Positions 1-8,898 of a stretch of 64,000 nt of DNA are shown one piece after another. Position 1 is the first letter of the stretch; each line of letters begins with the position of its first letter. The notes under the pieces were generated by a model. It was not told where the DNA came from, searched no databases, and worked only from the letters and a program-made list of their open reading frames with translations. Location: positions 97,122 to 161,121 of the forward strand of contig JANQHT010000118.1 of NCBI GenBank assembly GCA_028282545.1, in the 5' to 3' direction. Made by a program: the position numbers and the translations under genes. Source of the stretch: Spirochaetales bacterium (GTDB lineage: Bacteria; Spirochaetota; Spirochaetia; DSM-27196; Alkalispirochaetaceae).

Positions 1-1
1 C

Positions 2-1375
2 TGGGCTCTGCATTACGAAGAAGAGGGAACCACGCTCGCCTTTCTGATCCCGGCGCTGGCAACGATGGCCGTGGCCGGAGTCGTCCTCGTTGTCACCAGG
101 GGCCCCTTTCTATCTCTATCCACCCGCGACGGCTTCCTGCTCGTTTCGCTCAGTTGGATTCTCGCGACGATCGTCGGTGCGGTTCCGTTCACCCTCTCCG
201 GCGCGATTCCGAGTTACGTGGATGCGCTGTTCGAAACGATGAGTGGGTTTACCACCACGGGAGCGTCAATTCTCACCGCGATCGAACCGCTCCCGAAGTC
301 AATCCTCTTCTGGCGATCCCTCACACATTGGCTCGGGGGGATGGGCATCATCGTTCTCACGGTGGCGATCTTCCCGATTCTCGGCGTAGGCGGTCTGCAA
401 CTGATCCGTGCCGAGGCACCGGGGCCGACGGTGGACAAGATCACCGCCAAGATCACCGAGACGGCGAAGATACTGTGGCTCACCTACCTGGCGCTCAGCG
501 CGGCCGAAACGATCCTGCTCATGGTGGCCGGCCTGGACCTCTTCGACGCGTTGACCCACACCTTCGGTACCATGGCCACCGGCGGGTTTTCACCGAAGAA
601 CGCCAGCGTTGGGCACTACAATTCCACCTTCGTCGATATCGTGATCACGGTATTTATGGTGTCCGCCGGCGTGAACTTCGTACTCTACTTCAAGCTGCTG
701 ACGGGTCGATTTCGGACGATCGCGCGGGACACGGAACTCAAGGTCTACTTGGCGATCTTCTTCGTGGCGTCCCTGGCCGTTGCGGTGGACCTCCGGGGCG
801 CGCGATTCTCGCACTTCGGCGAGAGTCTCCGGTACTCGTCATTCCAGGTTGCGAGTATTCTCACCACGACCGGCTACGCTACCGACGACTTTGCGGTGTG
901 GCCCGTGTTTTCCCAGGTCGTGCTCTTTGCACTAATGTTTGTCGGCGGTTGTTCCGGATCAACCGGCGGCGGCATGAAGGTCATCCGTATCACGACGATG
1001 ATCAAGCAGGGGTGGAACGAGATGCGCTATCTCGTCTATCCGAGCGCGGTCTTTCCCATCCGCATCAACGGTGAACGCGTTCGAAAGAATATTGTCTACG
1101 CGATCACCGGATTCGTGGCGCTCTACATCTTTCTGCTCATTGTGACGACGTTGATGGTCGGTCTTGCGGGCAACGACATCGTGACCTCTTTTACCACCGC
1201 TCTGGTTACGTTGGGAAACATCGGACCGGGATTCGGGAGCATCGGACCTACCCTCAACTATGCGTTCTATCCCGACTGGATCAAGCTCTTCCTGGTGTTG
1301 ATCATGATGCTCGGGCGCCTCGAAGTGTACACGGTCCTCGTCCTCTTCACGCCGCGTTTCTGGCGGCAGCAGTAA
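2..1375 (+). CDS. TrkH/KtrB-type potassium uptake protein, 5'-truncated by window edge
   Basis: Inner-membrane K+ translocating subunit of a Trk/Ktr system. The frame is open to the first base, and a plausible coding stretch (WALHYEEEG) precedes the first ATG at 65, so the true start lies outside the window. About 457 residues are visible. Four pore-loop motifs of the family can be seen in order: SGFTTTGAS, MATGGFSP, TTTGYAT and TLGNIGPGFGS, separated by hydrophobic segments. The partner TrkA/KtrA NAD-binding subunit is not in the window and may lie upstream. Only 10 bases separate its stop from the following exchanger, so the two are probably co-transcribed. The family call is firm; Trk versus Ktr is not decided. 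Confidence 0.93.
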   Translation, partial: WALHYEEEGTTLAFLIPALATMAVAGVVLVVTRGPFLSLSTRDGFLLVSLSWILATIVGAVPFTLSGAIPSYVDALFETMSGFTTTGASILTAIEPLPKSILFWRSLTHWLGGMGIIVLTVAIFPILGVGGLQLIRAEAPGPTVDKITAKITETAKILWLTYLALSAAETILLMVAGLDLFDALTHTFGTMATGGFSPKNASVGHYNSTFVDIVITVFMVSAGVNFVLYFKLLTGRFRTIARDTELKVYLAIFFVASLAVAVDLRGARFSHFGESLRYSSFQVASILTTTGYATDDFAVWPVFSQVVLFALMFVGGCSGSTGGGMKVIRITTMIKQGWNEMRYLVYPSAVFPIRINGERVRKNIVYAITGFVALYIFLLIVTTLMVGLAGNDIVTSFTTALVTLGNIGPGFGSIGPTLNYAFYPDWIKLFLVLIMMLGRLEVYTVLVLFTPRFWRQQ

Positions 1376-1385
1376 CGAACGCCCC

Positions 1386-2414
1386 GTGTTCGAAGCGTAC
1401 CTCCAGTCGCTCGTCGAGTCGTTGCCCACGGCGGTTCTGTTCCTGGTCATAGGCGGATCGCTTTTCGTCATCGTGAAGGGCGCGGACCTGCTGGTGGACC
1501 ACGCCGTGGGACTCTCCATCCGGTGGGGCGTGCCGAAGATGCTGATCGGTGCAACGATTGTGAGCGTCGGAACCACCCTGCCGGAAACGGCCGTGAGCGT
1601 CTTCGCCGCGATCAAGGGCTCTCCGGGCCTGGCGCTGGGAAACGCGGTGGGTTCCATCATCGCCAATACGGGACTCATCCTGGGGCTCGCGGTTCTTCTG
1701 GGCTCGGTTCCGGTAGAACGGCGCCTGGTGAACCGCCAAAGCTGGATCCAGGTGGGAAGCGCGGTTCTGCTGGTGGTGGTCTCCGTGCCGTACCGGGCCA
1801 CGGGGTCTATCATGGTTCGCGGCGGAGGACTCCCCCAATGGGCCGGCGCAGCGTTCCTGATCATTCTGGGCGTGTACCTCTGGCGTTCAATCACGTGGTC
1901 TCGAAGTGAACCGGGCGAAGACGGTGCGGAGTCGTCTTTTGCGGCGGACCAGGCCCCCCGGGCGGTTACCGCGCTGGCTGAAATGGTGTTCGGGGTGGTC
2001 ATGGTTGTGCTCGGTTCGCGCGTTCTGATCCCCGCCGTGGAGGTTACCGCGGTTCGCCTGGGCACACCGGAGGCGATTATCGCGGCCACCCTCGTCGCCT
2101 TCGGAACGTCACTGCCGGAACTCGCCACCGCGATCACCGCCGTCCGGAAGGGACACGGTGAACTCGCGATCGGTAACGTCTTGGGTGCAAACGTGTTGAA
2201 TGTTCTCTTTGTCAGCGGCGCGGCGGCGGTGGTGACAGGGGGTGGATTGGCGGTCCCGCCTGAGTTCTACACACTCTATTTCCCGTCCATGCTCTTTGTG
2301 ATCGCCGTGCTCCGTATCGGCATTGTGCGAGCGAAGGGCGAGTTGGGAAGGGGCCTCGGCATCGCACTCCTCTTGGCCTACGCCGTGACTGTCGTTGCGG
2401 GCTACGTCGTGTGA
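1386..2414 (+). CDS. Ca2+/Na+ exchanger of the CaCA superfamily (YrbG-like)
   Basis: Membrane antiporter of 342 residues, the usual size for bacterial YrbG-type exchangers. The two inverted alpha-repeats are clear: GATIVSVGTTLPE with GNAVGSIIANT in the N-half, and TLVAFGTSLPELATA with GNVLGANVLNVLF in the C-half. The glutamates of the two LPE motifs are the expected ion ligands. A variable acidic loop (SEPGEDGAESS) separates the halves. The start is a GTG ten bases after the TrkH-like gene, suggesting one cation-homeostasis transcript. The exchanged ion pair cannot be read from sequence. Confidence 0.9.
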   Translation: MFEAYLQSLVESLPTAVLFLVIGGSLFVIVKGADLLVDHAVGLSIRWGVPKMLIGATIVSVGTTLPETAVSVFAAIKGSPGLALGNAVGSIIANTGLILGLAVLLGSVPVERRLVNRQSWIQVGSAVLLVVVSVPYRATGSIMVRGGGLPQWAGAAFLIILGVYLWRSITWSRSEPGEDGAESSFAADQAPRAVTALAEMVFGVVMVVLGSRVLIPAVEVTAVRLGTPEAIIAATLVAFGTSLPELATAITAVRKGHGELAIGNVLGANVLNVLFVSGAAAVVTGGGLAVPPEFYTLYFPSMLFVIAVLRIGIVRAKGELGRGLGIALLLAYAVTVVAGYVV

Positions 2415-2429
2415 GTTAAATGCCCCTTA

Positions 2430-2755
2430 TTGCAACTCGACGCTTTTTTCTTGACATAACGCATTGCTGCCACTTCGTTTCGGGATAGTACTAACCAACC
2501 GACTCGACCAGGGCCTCCTCAACCGAACTCTCCCGGCAGCGATAGCGTTCGATGATCGCCGTCTCAAAGGGAATTCCGCAGCTTCGGAACCTTCAGCGTG
2601 ACCTCTCCACTCTTGGTGTTGAGTTTCCTCTCGTAGGTCGCAGCCCGAGTGTCGCGCCGGGCATCGGTGCGTTCGTACCGGCCGGCGTTCACCAGCCGGT
2701 CGGCCTCTGCTCGAGGGCCGTGCCTTCCAACTCCCACAAATGTGCGCAAACACAC
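2430..2755 (-). pseudogene. IS256-family transposase relic
   Basis: Minus-strand fragment of the N-terminal part of an IS256/mutator-type transposase. One frame reads LVNAGRYERTDARRDTR and then GEVTLKVPKLRNSL, hits a stop near 2563, and the next frame continues FETAIIERYRCRESSVEEALVE before another stop. These are the linked motifs of the family N-terminus (GRYER, PKLR, ERYRRRESSVEEALVE). The DDE catalytic core is absent, so it cannot be active. It occupies the gap between the exchanger and the URO-D-like gene. Confidence 0.8.
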
Positions 2756-2806
2756 CAGACGTATCCATTGGTCCTCGGTTTGGTTGCAAATTGGATAATC
2801 CGTTTT

Positions 2807-3742
2807 TCAGCGGTTTTGAATATGAGTTACCATTTTTCTGAGGACCGTCGCGTCGTTTTCGCAGACGATTGAACACCCGATCGCTCCGATTGCATGGGAT
2901 TCTCCACACTCACTCAGCATGATGTCGGCGTTCTCAACGAGTGAATCGAGGGTTGCACGGTTCATCGTGAGCTGGTTCATACCGCCCATTACTATCTTGC
3001 CGGTCATCTCCTTAACCTGCTGAAGTGAAGGGTTCGTTTCGCTTCGATCCGCGAAGGAAAGCACATCCGCGGGGAAATCCTCAATGCCTTCGGTGTAGAT
3101 CTCCTGGCCGCACATATGCAGGATATTGAACTTCGAAACGTCCTTTATGGCGTTCAATATGCGAATGGCCTGGGGTCTGATGAACTTCCTGAATGTTTCG
3201 TATCCCCCGGGAACGAGCTGATCGCTCGCCTGAATGGCGAGGAAGACGCCCGCTGCACCAGCGTCCACCGTCGCTTTGGTGTACTCGATGCAGTAGTCAG
3301 TCAGCCTGTCGAGTGCGCCAAGGAGTTCGGTCTCGGCAGTTTTCGCCAAGTCACGCAGGTACTCGCCGCAGATGTGTCGAGCCAGTTGCTGCCAGGGATC
3401 GAACATCGTGTCCACGATGTATACTTCGTCGCCGATGGCGTCGGCAATCTTCTCAATCGCTATGATCTGCTCGAACACGGTACCATCGTGAAGCGTCGCA
3501 TAGCCGACCTTTTTGAGACCTTCGGCGTCCTTTACCACATCAAATCCTTCGGGATAGGGATAGTGATAGTCGTTCATGACCTTCAATAAATCCACGCCGA
3601 AGTAGTTGTAGAAATCGATGACCGAGTCTGCAAAGGAATCACCGGAACCACACTGGTTGCCGAAGTGATACCAGAAGGTAAACGGCGTCCGATCGGGCTT
3701 CTTTCCTGCCAGAATCGTATCGATGCGTTCTTTTTTCTTCAC
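2807..3742 (-). CDS. Uroporphyrinogen-decarboxylase (URO-D) family protein, possibly a corrinoid-linked methyltransferase
   Basis: Soluble TIM-barrel protein of 311 residues. The start is a GTG with AGGAG seven bases upstream (rc of 3742-3754). The longer open frame upstream lacks such a site. The URO-D fold includes haem-pathway HemE and the methylcobamide methyltransferases MtaA/MtbA/CmuA. An HMCG motif and later cysteines (SECGES, GCSIVC) resemble the H-x-C...C zinc site of the methyltransferases, while HemE substrate arginines are not evident near the N-terminus. It lies 150 bp after livF on the same strand and is probably the last gene of the liv transcript. This suggests it acts on, or is induced with, the imported compound. 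Family call firm, reaction unknown. Confidence 0.82.
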   Translation of the reverse strand: MKKKERIDTILAGKKPDRTPFTFWYHFGNQCGSGDSFADSVIDFYNYFGVDLLKVMNDYHYPYPEGFDVVKDAEGLKKVGYATLHDGTVFEQIIAIEKIADAIGDEVYIVDTMFDPWQQLARHICGEYLRDLAKTAETELLGALDRLTDYCIEYTKATVDAGAAGVFLAIQASDQLVPGGYETFRKFIRPQAIRILNAIKDVSKFNILHMCGQEIYTEGIEDFPADVLSFADRSETNPSLQQVKEMTGKIVMGGMNQLTMNRATLDSLVENADIMLSECGESHAIGAIGCSIVCENDATVLRKMVTHIQNR

Positions 3743-3892
3743 AGTTTGACTCCTCGTTTCTCGGATTTGTTGGTTGTTGTCTGAAGGGCGAACGGTTTCG
3801 GCAGCTCCTGCGCCATTGTTGTTACCTCGGATCGTGACCCTCGTGCACACCGATTCGAACGGGAGACGCTTGCGCCGCTTGTCGTGGTGCGA

Positions 3893-4609
3893 TTAGCCGC
3901 CGAGATATGCTTTTCTGACATCTTCATCGTGGAGCAGTTCCTCTCCGGTGCCGCTGAGAACGATCTCACCGTTCTGCAGTACGTACCCGCGGTCGGCAAC
4001 GCCGAGTGCCATTACTGCGTTTTGTTCAATCAACAGTACCGTCTTGTCCGTTTCGTTTTTGATCCCTGAAATCAGTTCGAAAATCTCATCGATGATGATT
4101 GGTGCCAGTCCCAAAGACGGTTCATCGAGCATCAACAATTCCGGATCTGACATCAGTCCTCTCCCAATGGCTAACATCTGCTGTTCGCCTCCGGAGAGCG
4201 TGCCCCCCATTTGCTTCCTGCGCTCGCGAAGACGCGGGAACAGTTGATACTGCTGCGCCAACCGCTCCTGGATGACCGTATTCGAAATACGACTCTGAGA
4301 AACACAACCCATTTTGAGATTTTCTTCGACAGACAGTTTCGGGAAGATGTTTCGCCCCTCCGGAACGTGGGCGATACCCATCTTTACGATCTTGTCGGAG
4401 TTGAGAGACGACATGTCCTGTCCGTGGTAAGAGATCGTCCCTGAATCGATTTTTGTGAGGCCGGAAATCGACATAAGCGTGGTCGTTTTTCCGGCGCCGT
4501 TGCCGCCTATCAGAGTCACGACCTCGCCGGCATCCACCTCTATACTGATTCCCCGCAACGCCGAGATGTAGCCGTAATTCACAACCAGGTTTTCGATTTT
4601 TAGTATCAT
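3893..4609 (-). CDS. livF: Branched-chain amino acid-type ABC importer, ATPase LivF
   Basis: Cytoplasmic ATPase of the HAAT importer family, 238 residues. Walker A is GGNGAGKTTT, the ABC signature LSGGEQQ, Walker B LLMLDEPSLGLAP, and the switch histidine is replaced in the usual LivF way (LLIEQN). The Pro after LDEPSLGL and the C-terminus KAYLGG are typical. It ends the transporter gene set livK-H-M-G-F and is 14 bp from livG. The ligand may be an amino acid, urea, an amide or another small solute; sequence alone does not settle this. Confidence 0.93.
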   Translation of the reverse strand: MILKIENLVVNYGYISALRGISIEVDAGEVVTLIGGNGAGKTTTLMSISGLTKIDSGTISYHGQDMSSLNSDKIVKMGIAHVPEGRNIFPKLSVEENLKMGCVSQSRISNTVIQERLAQQYQLFPRLRERRKQMGGTLSGGEQQMLAIGRGLMSDPELLMLDEPSLGLAPIIIDEIFELISGIKNETDKTVLLIEQNAVMALGVADRGYVLQNGEIVLSGTGEELLHDEDVRKAYLGG

Positions 4610-4623
4610 TCTGACGATCTCAC

Positions 4624-5394
4624 CTACAACGTGGCGCCTTTACCAAAATAGGCTTCATGAACCTTCGGATCGTTCTTCACGTACTCGGCGGACCCTTCGC
4701 TGATCTTGGTGCCGAAGTTGAGAACCAGGATGTTTCTGCATAGGTTCATGACGAACTTCATATCGTGTTCGATAACGACGACGGTGTAGCCGTCACGGTT
4801 CAGCGCAATCACAAACTCCAGGAGTTCCTGGGTTTCATTGGGGTTCATACCCGCTGCCGGTTCATCAAGGAGCAAAATCTCCGGTTGAGTCGCCAACGCC
4901 CGTGCGATTTCAACGCGCCTCTGGATTCCATACGCCAGATTGCCCGCCCGGACATTCGTGAACTTGGTCAATCCGACCCTCTCGATGATCTTCTTTCCCT
5001 CTTCAACGATGTACTCCTCGTCCCTCTTGAACCTCTTTGTAGTAAAGACCGCGTCGAACATGTTTGTTCGCGTGTGCATATGGAAACCGGTCTTGACGTT
5101 CTCGAGGACCGTCATGTAGTTGAAGAGCTTGATGTTCTGAAATGTTCTTGCCATGCCTCGTGAAGCTATCTGCGATAATGACATGCCGGTTACGAGTTCA
5201 CCGTTGAAATAGACTTTGCCTTCGGTGGCGGGAATCGCACCGTTACAGACGTTGAAGAAGGTCGTTTTGCCCGCACCGTTCGGACCGATTATGCCGAAGA
5301 TATCTCCCTTCTCGATCTTCATGTCGACGTGATTTACCGCTTTAACGCCTCCGAAGTGCTTTGAAACGTCCACGCTCTCAAGAATCGTGCTCAT
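4624..5394 (-). CDS. livG: Branched-chain amino acid-type ABC importer, ATPase LivG
   Basis: Second ATPase of the importer, 256 residues from the ATG at 5394. That ATG overlaps the livM stop as ATGA. Walker A is [12 protein letters not shown]; the signature helix reads [14 protein letters not shown], an LSGGQ variant (LAYGIQ) common in LivG proteins. Walker B is [12 protein letters not shown] and the switch histidine is in VIEHDM. The C-terminal HEAYFGKG is a family hallmark. It would pair with LivF under the LivH-LivM channel. Confidence 0.93.
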   Translation of the reverse strand: MSTILESVDVSKHFGGVKAVNHVDMKIEKGDIFGIIGPNGAGKTTFFNVCNGAIPATEGKVYFNGELVTGMSLSQIASRGMARTFQNIKLFNYMTVLENVKTGFHMHTRTNMFDAVFTTKRFKRDEEYIVEEGKKIIERVGLTKFTNVRAGNLAYGIQRRVEIARALATQPEILLLDEPAAGMNPNETQELLEFVIALNRDGYTVVVIEHDMKFVMNLCRNILVLNFGTKISEGSAEYVKNDPKVHEAYFGKGATL

Positions 5395-6437
5395 GCGTCC
5401 GCTCCGTCGTCTACGGCCGTCTTCTTGCTCGAGTCTTGGGTAATGGCCTGGCCGGCCAGAACGGTGTTTGTTGCACCGGCCAATCCTTGCGGCCTCAGCC
5501 ACATCGTCAGAATGATGAGAAGACCATACAGTACGAGTCGGTATTCATCGGCGAATCTGAAAAACTCTGTGATGAGGTTCACGATGACGGCACCGAGAAC
5601 GGGTCCGACAAGCGTGCCTTGTCCACCCAGGATCACCATCGCCAAAACGTTAAAACCTTCATCCAGGACAAACATATCCGCGGAAATGAACCGGTAGTAA
5701 ATCGCCATCAGCGCGCCGCCCACACCGGCCCAGAACGCGCCAAGCATAAAATTGAAGGCCTTGTATCTGTTGACGTTGATGCCCAGCGACTGAGAAGCGG
5801 TGCTGTCTTCCCGAATACTCATCCACGCTCGTCCGACGCGCGAATTGATGATCTTGTACGTCGAGTAGAGGCAGAGAACAACGAAGACAAGAACGATGTA
5901 GTAGATAACCATCGGGGACGAGGTTTTCCTCAAACCGAATAGCCAGATCTTCGGTATGTTCTTCACACCCATCGGCCCGTTTGTCACCGCGGTCCAGTTC
6001 ATTGCTATCAATCTGATAATCTCACTGAACCCCAGAGTGACAATTGCGAGGTATATCCCTCGTAGTTTCAACGTCGGGAGCGAAACGAGAAATCCGGCAA
6101 TGGCCGTGAAAATGCCCGATATCGGGATCGCGACCCAATACCAGACCCCTCCCATGCCCAGTTTTGTCGATAGCAACGCGCCGGTGTAGGATCCGATGAG
6201 CATGAATCCGGCGTGTCCGATGTTGAACTGTCCGGAGTAGCCGTTTATCACATTCAGAGACGACGCGAAGATCACGTAGAACAGGATTCTGACCATTATG
6301 TCGATGACATAGCTCGATTTGTGAACCGTAGCGTCAATGATTATCGGCGCCACGATAAGCGCGGCGGCGGCCAAAACAAACAGAACAGACCGATAGTCGC
6401 GTGCGTGTGACGCCTTGATCTTGTTTGTCAGTTTCAT
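5391..6437 (-). CDS. livM: Branched-chain amino acid-type ABC importer, permease LivM
   Basis: Inner-membrane permease, 348 residues, with about eight to ten hydrophobic segments. The family stretch GYSGQFNIGHAGFMLIGSY occurs in the N-half, and the EAA-like loop (GRAWMSIREDSTASQSLGIN) that contacts the ATPases lies near the middle. The start shares one base with the livH stop (TGATG) and the stop overlaps the livG start (ATGA), so translation is coupled. The C-terminus ends in an acidic tail (DDGADA). Confidence 0.93.
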   Translation of the reverse strand: MKLTNKIKASHARDYRSVLFVLAAAALIVAPIIIDATVHKSSYVIDIMVRILFYVIFASSLNVINGYSGQFNIGHAGFMLIGSYTGALLSTKLGMGGVWYWVAIPISGIFTAIAGFLVSLPTLKLRGIYLAIVTLGFSEIIRLIAMNWTAVTNGPMGVKNIPKIWLFGLRKTSSPMVIYYIVLVFVVLCLYSTYKIINSRVGRAWMSIREDSTASQSLGINVNRYKAFNFMLGAFWAGVGGALMAIYYRFISADMFVLDEGFNVLAMVILGGQGTLVGPVLGAVIVNLITEFFRFADEYRLVLYGLLIILTMWLRPQGLAGATNTVLAGQAITQDSSKKTAVDDGADA

Positions 6438-7342
6438 CAGACGGTACCGGTTCGTCTCGAAAACAGACCCTCAGGTTTTATGACCAGGGCAATGATCAAA
6501 AAGAGAAAAGCGTACACATCACGGTAGCCTGATCCGTTCGGAATAAAGGCGATGCCGAGGTTTTCGACTATTCCAATGGATATTCCCCCGATAGCCGCCC
6601 CGGCGATATTGGACAATCCGCCGATCACGACCGCTGAAAACGCCTTCAATCCGGCAACACCGCCCATAGTCGGGATTATTGAATTGTAGTAGAGACCGAG
6701 TAGAATACCCGCGATCCCGCCGAACCCGCACCCGATGCAGTTGCCCAGCAGCGTTGTGTTCTTCACATTGACGCCAACCAGCGCTGCTGCTTTTCTGTCC
6801 TGGCTCACGGCCCGCAACCGCATACCGATCCGCGTTTTGTTCAGAAAGAGCGTCAACGCGATCGAGAGCACAACCACGGTGACAATCACAACGACCTGGA
6901 GGTAGGTGAGTGAGAGTTGCTGTCTTACGCCGTCGATTGTCCGTTCCGCGATTACCAGATTCTGGCCCTCGAAGAAGAGAGGCAGCCCTTTCATCGTACT
7001 GCCGAAGACGATGATGGCGAGGTTTTTAATAAACATGCTCATACCAATTGTGGCAATGAGCGATATATACCTCGGAGCATCCAGGAATCGCTGATAGCAT
7101 ACTTTGTGAACAACGATCCCCACCAATCCCGCGACAACAAATCCGCAAAGAAGAGACAAAATGAGGTTGTCGCCAAACACGATGAAATAGTAGAAGGCGG
7201 AAAACGCCCCCAACATTATGATTTCGCCGTAGGTAAAGGTGACGAGGCCGACGACGCCGAATATCAACGCATAGCCTATTGCCATCAAGGCATAGATGGA
7301 TCCTTGACAGATTCCATTCACCAACTGCTGCAAAACGTACAA
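6437..7342 (-). CDS. livH: Branched-chain amino acid-type ABC importer, permease LivH
   Basis: Inner-membrane permease, 301 residues. The start chosen is a TTG at 7342 with AGGGAG seven bases upstream. It gives the standard LivH N-terminus (YVLQQLVNGICQGSIYALMAIGYALIFG), whereas the ATG further upstream adds a non-homologous tail and no ribosome site. The EAA loop GMRLRAVSQDRKAAALVGVN is visible at about residues 190-210. Heterodimer partner of LivM. Confidence 0.9.
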   Translation of the reverse strand: MYVLQQLVNGICQGSIYALMAIGYALIFGVVGLVTFTYGEIIMLGAFSAFYYFIVFGDNLILSLLCGFVVAGLVGIVVHKVCYQRFLDAPRYISLIATIGMSMFIKNLAIIVFGSTMKGLPLFFEGQNLVIAERTIDGVRQQLSLTYLQVVVIVTVVVLSIALTLFLNKTRIGMRLRAVSQDRKAAALVGVNVKNTTLLGNCIGCGFGGIAGILLGLYYNSIIPTMGGVAGLKAFSAVVIGGLSNIAGAAIGGISIGIVENLGIAFIPNGSGYRDVYAFLFLIIALVIKPEGLFSRRTGTV

Positions 7343-7489
7343 GATCGATCTCCCTGATTTCTGTTGGCTTTTACTGAAATACGCGGTTAACCCAGAGTAG
7401 CACAACCACTGAAGTCATAGGTAAAGGATTGAACAACGCGACCGTCGACTCCGACGGCCGCGTCGTCGCAGCGGATGACGCCTACGCGC

Positions 7490-8668
7490 CTACTCCGCGT
7501 AGCTGTAGTCTGTCATCTGAACCCATTTCCCATCTTCTATCCCGACAATGAGGTATTTTCTGACGATATCACCGGCAGGTTGGAACTCTATCGGTCCGGT
7601 CACTCCCTCAAAGCCCTTCATCCCGGCAAGCTCATCGCGAACGCTTTCGCGGGAAAGCACATCGCTGTTTCTCATCGCCTCGGCGACCATGTTCAGAGCG
7701 TCGTAGGCACATGCAGAGTGGACGTTCAGGGTGAATCCCGCCCTCGATTCGAAATCTGTCTTGAATGCCGACGCGCGTGATACGCCGTCGTTTGTCGCAA
7801 AGAACGGAGTACTCGTCAGGAAGCCCTCTACGTTCGCACCTCCAAGTTCAATGATCTGCTCGGAAGCACCGGGGCCGAGGGCGGTCAGTTGGACATCCCA
7901 GTTCATCTGGGCAACCTGGTTTGCGATTATCGCACACTCGTTGTAGAAGGTGACGAGGCAGATCGTATCGGGATTGGACTGTTGGATCTTGGTCAACAGA
8001 GCGGTGAAGTCCTTTTCTCCGTCAACGTGATTTTCCTCGGCAACGACATCAATGCCGATCTCTTTGGCCGTTTCGATCAGGAACGTTTTCGCCGCAACGC
8101 CCCAGTCGTTGTTGAGGTATACGACGGCAACTCTTTCGGCACCAACGTAATTACCCAGGAGATACTCACCGACGAACGGCCCTTCCGCACTTTGGACACC
8201 CATAACTCCGAACATGTACTCGTTTAACCCCGCGTAGTTCGGATTCGAGGCGGTCGGCGAAATCTGAACGAGCCCGGCTTCCTCGTAAATGGGGGCGGCG
8301 GCCATGCAGCATGTACTTGAGAAGTCACCCACAACGGCGAGGATATCGTCGTCATCTGAGAATTGGCGGGCAATCGCGGTCGCTTCTTTGGCATCACCCT
8401 TTGAGTCCATTACTACCAATTCGACAGACCTCCCGTTGATGCCGCCCGCCGCGTTGATCTCTTCGGCCGCCATCGCGGTCGCAACCTCGAACCCCAGGCC
8501 GTATTCAGCCCAGTTTCCTGTGATCGGAGCCGCCACACCGATTTTGATTGGAGCGGAACCGTCGGCTTGGGCGCCATCGGCCTCGTTTTGGCCCCCGGCC
8601 CAGATCGTCGCCGATACCAACAGCAGGGAAACGATCATGACAAGAACGGGCAGTTTTCGAATAGACAT
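7490..8668 (-). CDS. livK: Periplasmic substrate-binding protein of the liv-type importer
   Basis: Type I periplasmic binding protein (Peripla_BP_6), 392 residues, starting at an ATG preceded by AAGGAGGA. A signal peptide is visible (MSIRKLPVLVMIVSLLLVSATIWA), followed by GGQNEADG; there is no lipobox cysteine. The mature part begins IKIGVAAPITGNWAEYG, typical of Leu/Ile/Val, amide and urea binding proteins, and has the hinge region FMxGVMG...AEGPF. It is first in a minus-strand set with livHMGF and the URO-D-like gene, with a 147 bp gap before livH that may allow higher expression of the binding protein. The ligand is unknown. Confidence 0.9.
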   Translation of the reverse strand: MSIRKLPVLVMIVSLLLVSATIWAGGQNEADGAQADGSAPIKIGVAAPITGNWAEYGLGFEVATAMAAEEINAAGGINGRSVELVVMDSKGDAKEATAIARQFSDDDDILAVVGDFSSTCCMAAAPIYEEAGLVQISPTASNPNYAGLNEYMFGVMGVQSAEGPFVGEYLLGNYVGAERVAVVYLNNDWGVAAKTFLIETAKEIGIDVVAEENHVDGEKDFTALLTKIQQSNPDTICLVTFYNECAIIANQVAQMNWDVQLTALGPGASEQIIELGGANVEGFLTSTPFFATNDGVSRASAFKTDFESRAGFTLNVHSACAYDALNMVAEAMRNSDVLSRESVRDELAGMKGFEGVTGPIEFQPAGDIVRKYLIVGIEDGKWVQMTDYSYAE

Positions 8669-8736
8669 TTCTATCCTCCTTGGATTTAGTGTTGTGAGCG
8701 TTGGATTACTGATGTCCGGTCCCACATCCAACCTAC

Positions 8737-8766
8737 ATTTTAGGGGTCGAATTTCGAACTTCGCAA
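8737..8766 (-). promoter_or_regulatory. Candidate sigma-70 promoter for the liv operon
   Basis: On the minus strand TTGCGA (8761-8766) and TAAAAT (8737-8742) are separated by 18 bases, about 70 bp upstream of the livK start. The 230 bp region separates livK from the divergent sensor kinase. No clear operator repeat was seen. Confidence 0.4.
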
Positions 8767-8898
8767 TTGGACAATTATTCTAACTGGTGGACTTTTTTTC
8801 GGCGCAACGACTGATCCGCCCCGTTGTAGCCGGAGCGGTCGAATTGTGATCTTCCTGTTCGCCGCTGACACCACACGGAGAGGGATTCTACCCGATAC

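Noticed and set aside
959..2137. Long minus-strand open frame opposite the TrkH-like and exchanger genes
   Set aside because: Composition is Arg/Thr/Ser-rich with no recognisable motif; it is the antisense shadow of two well-supported genes.
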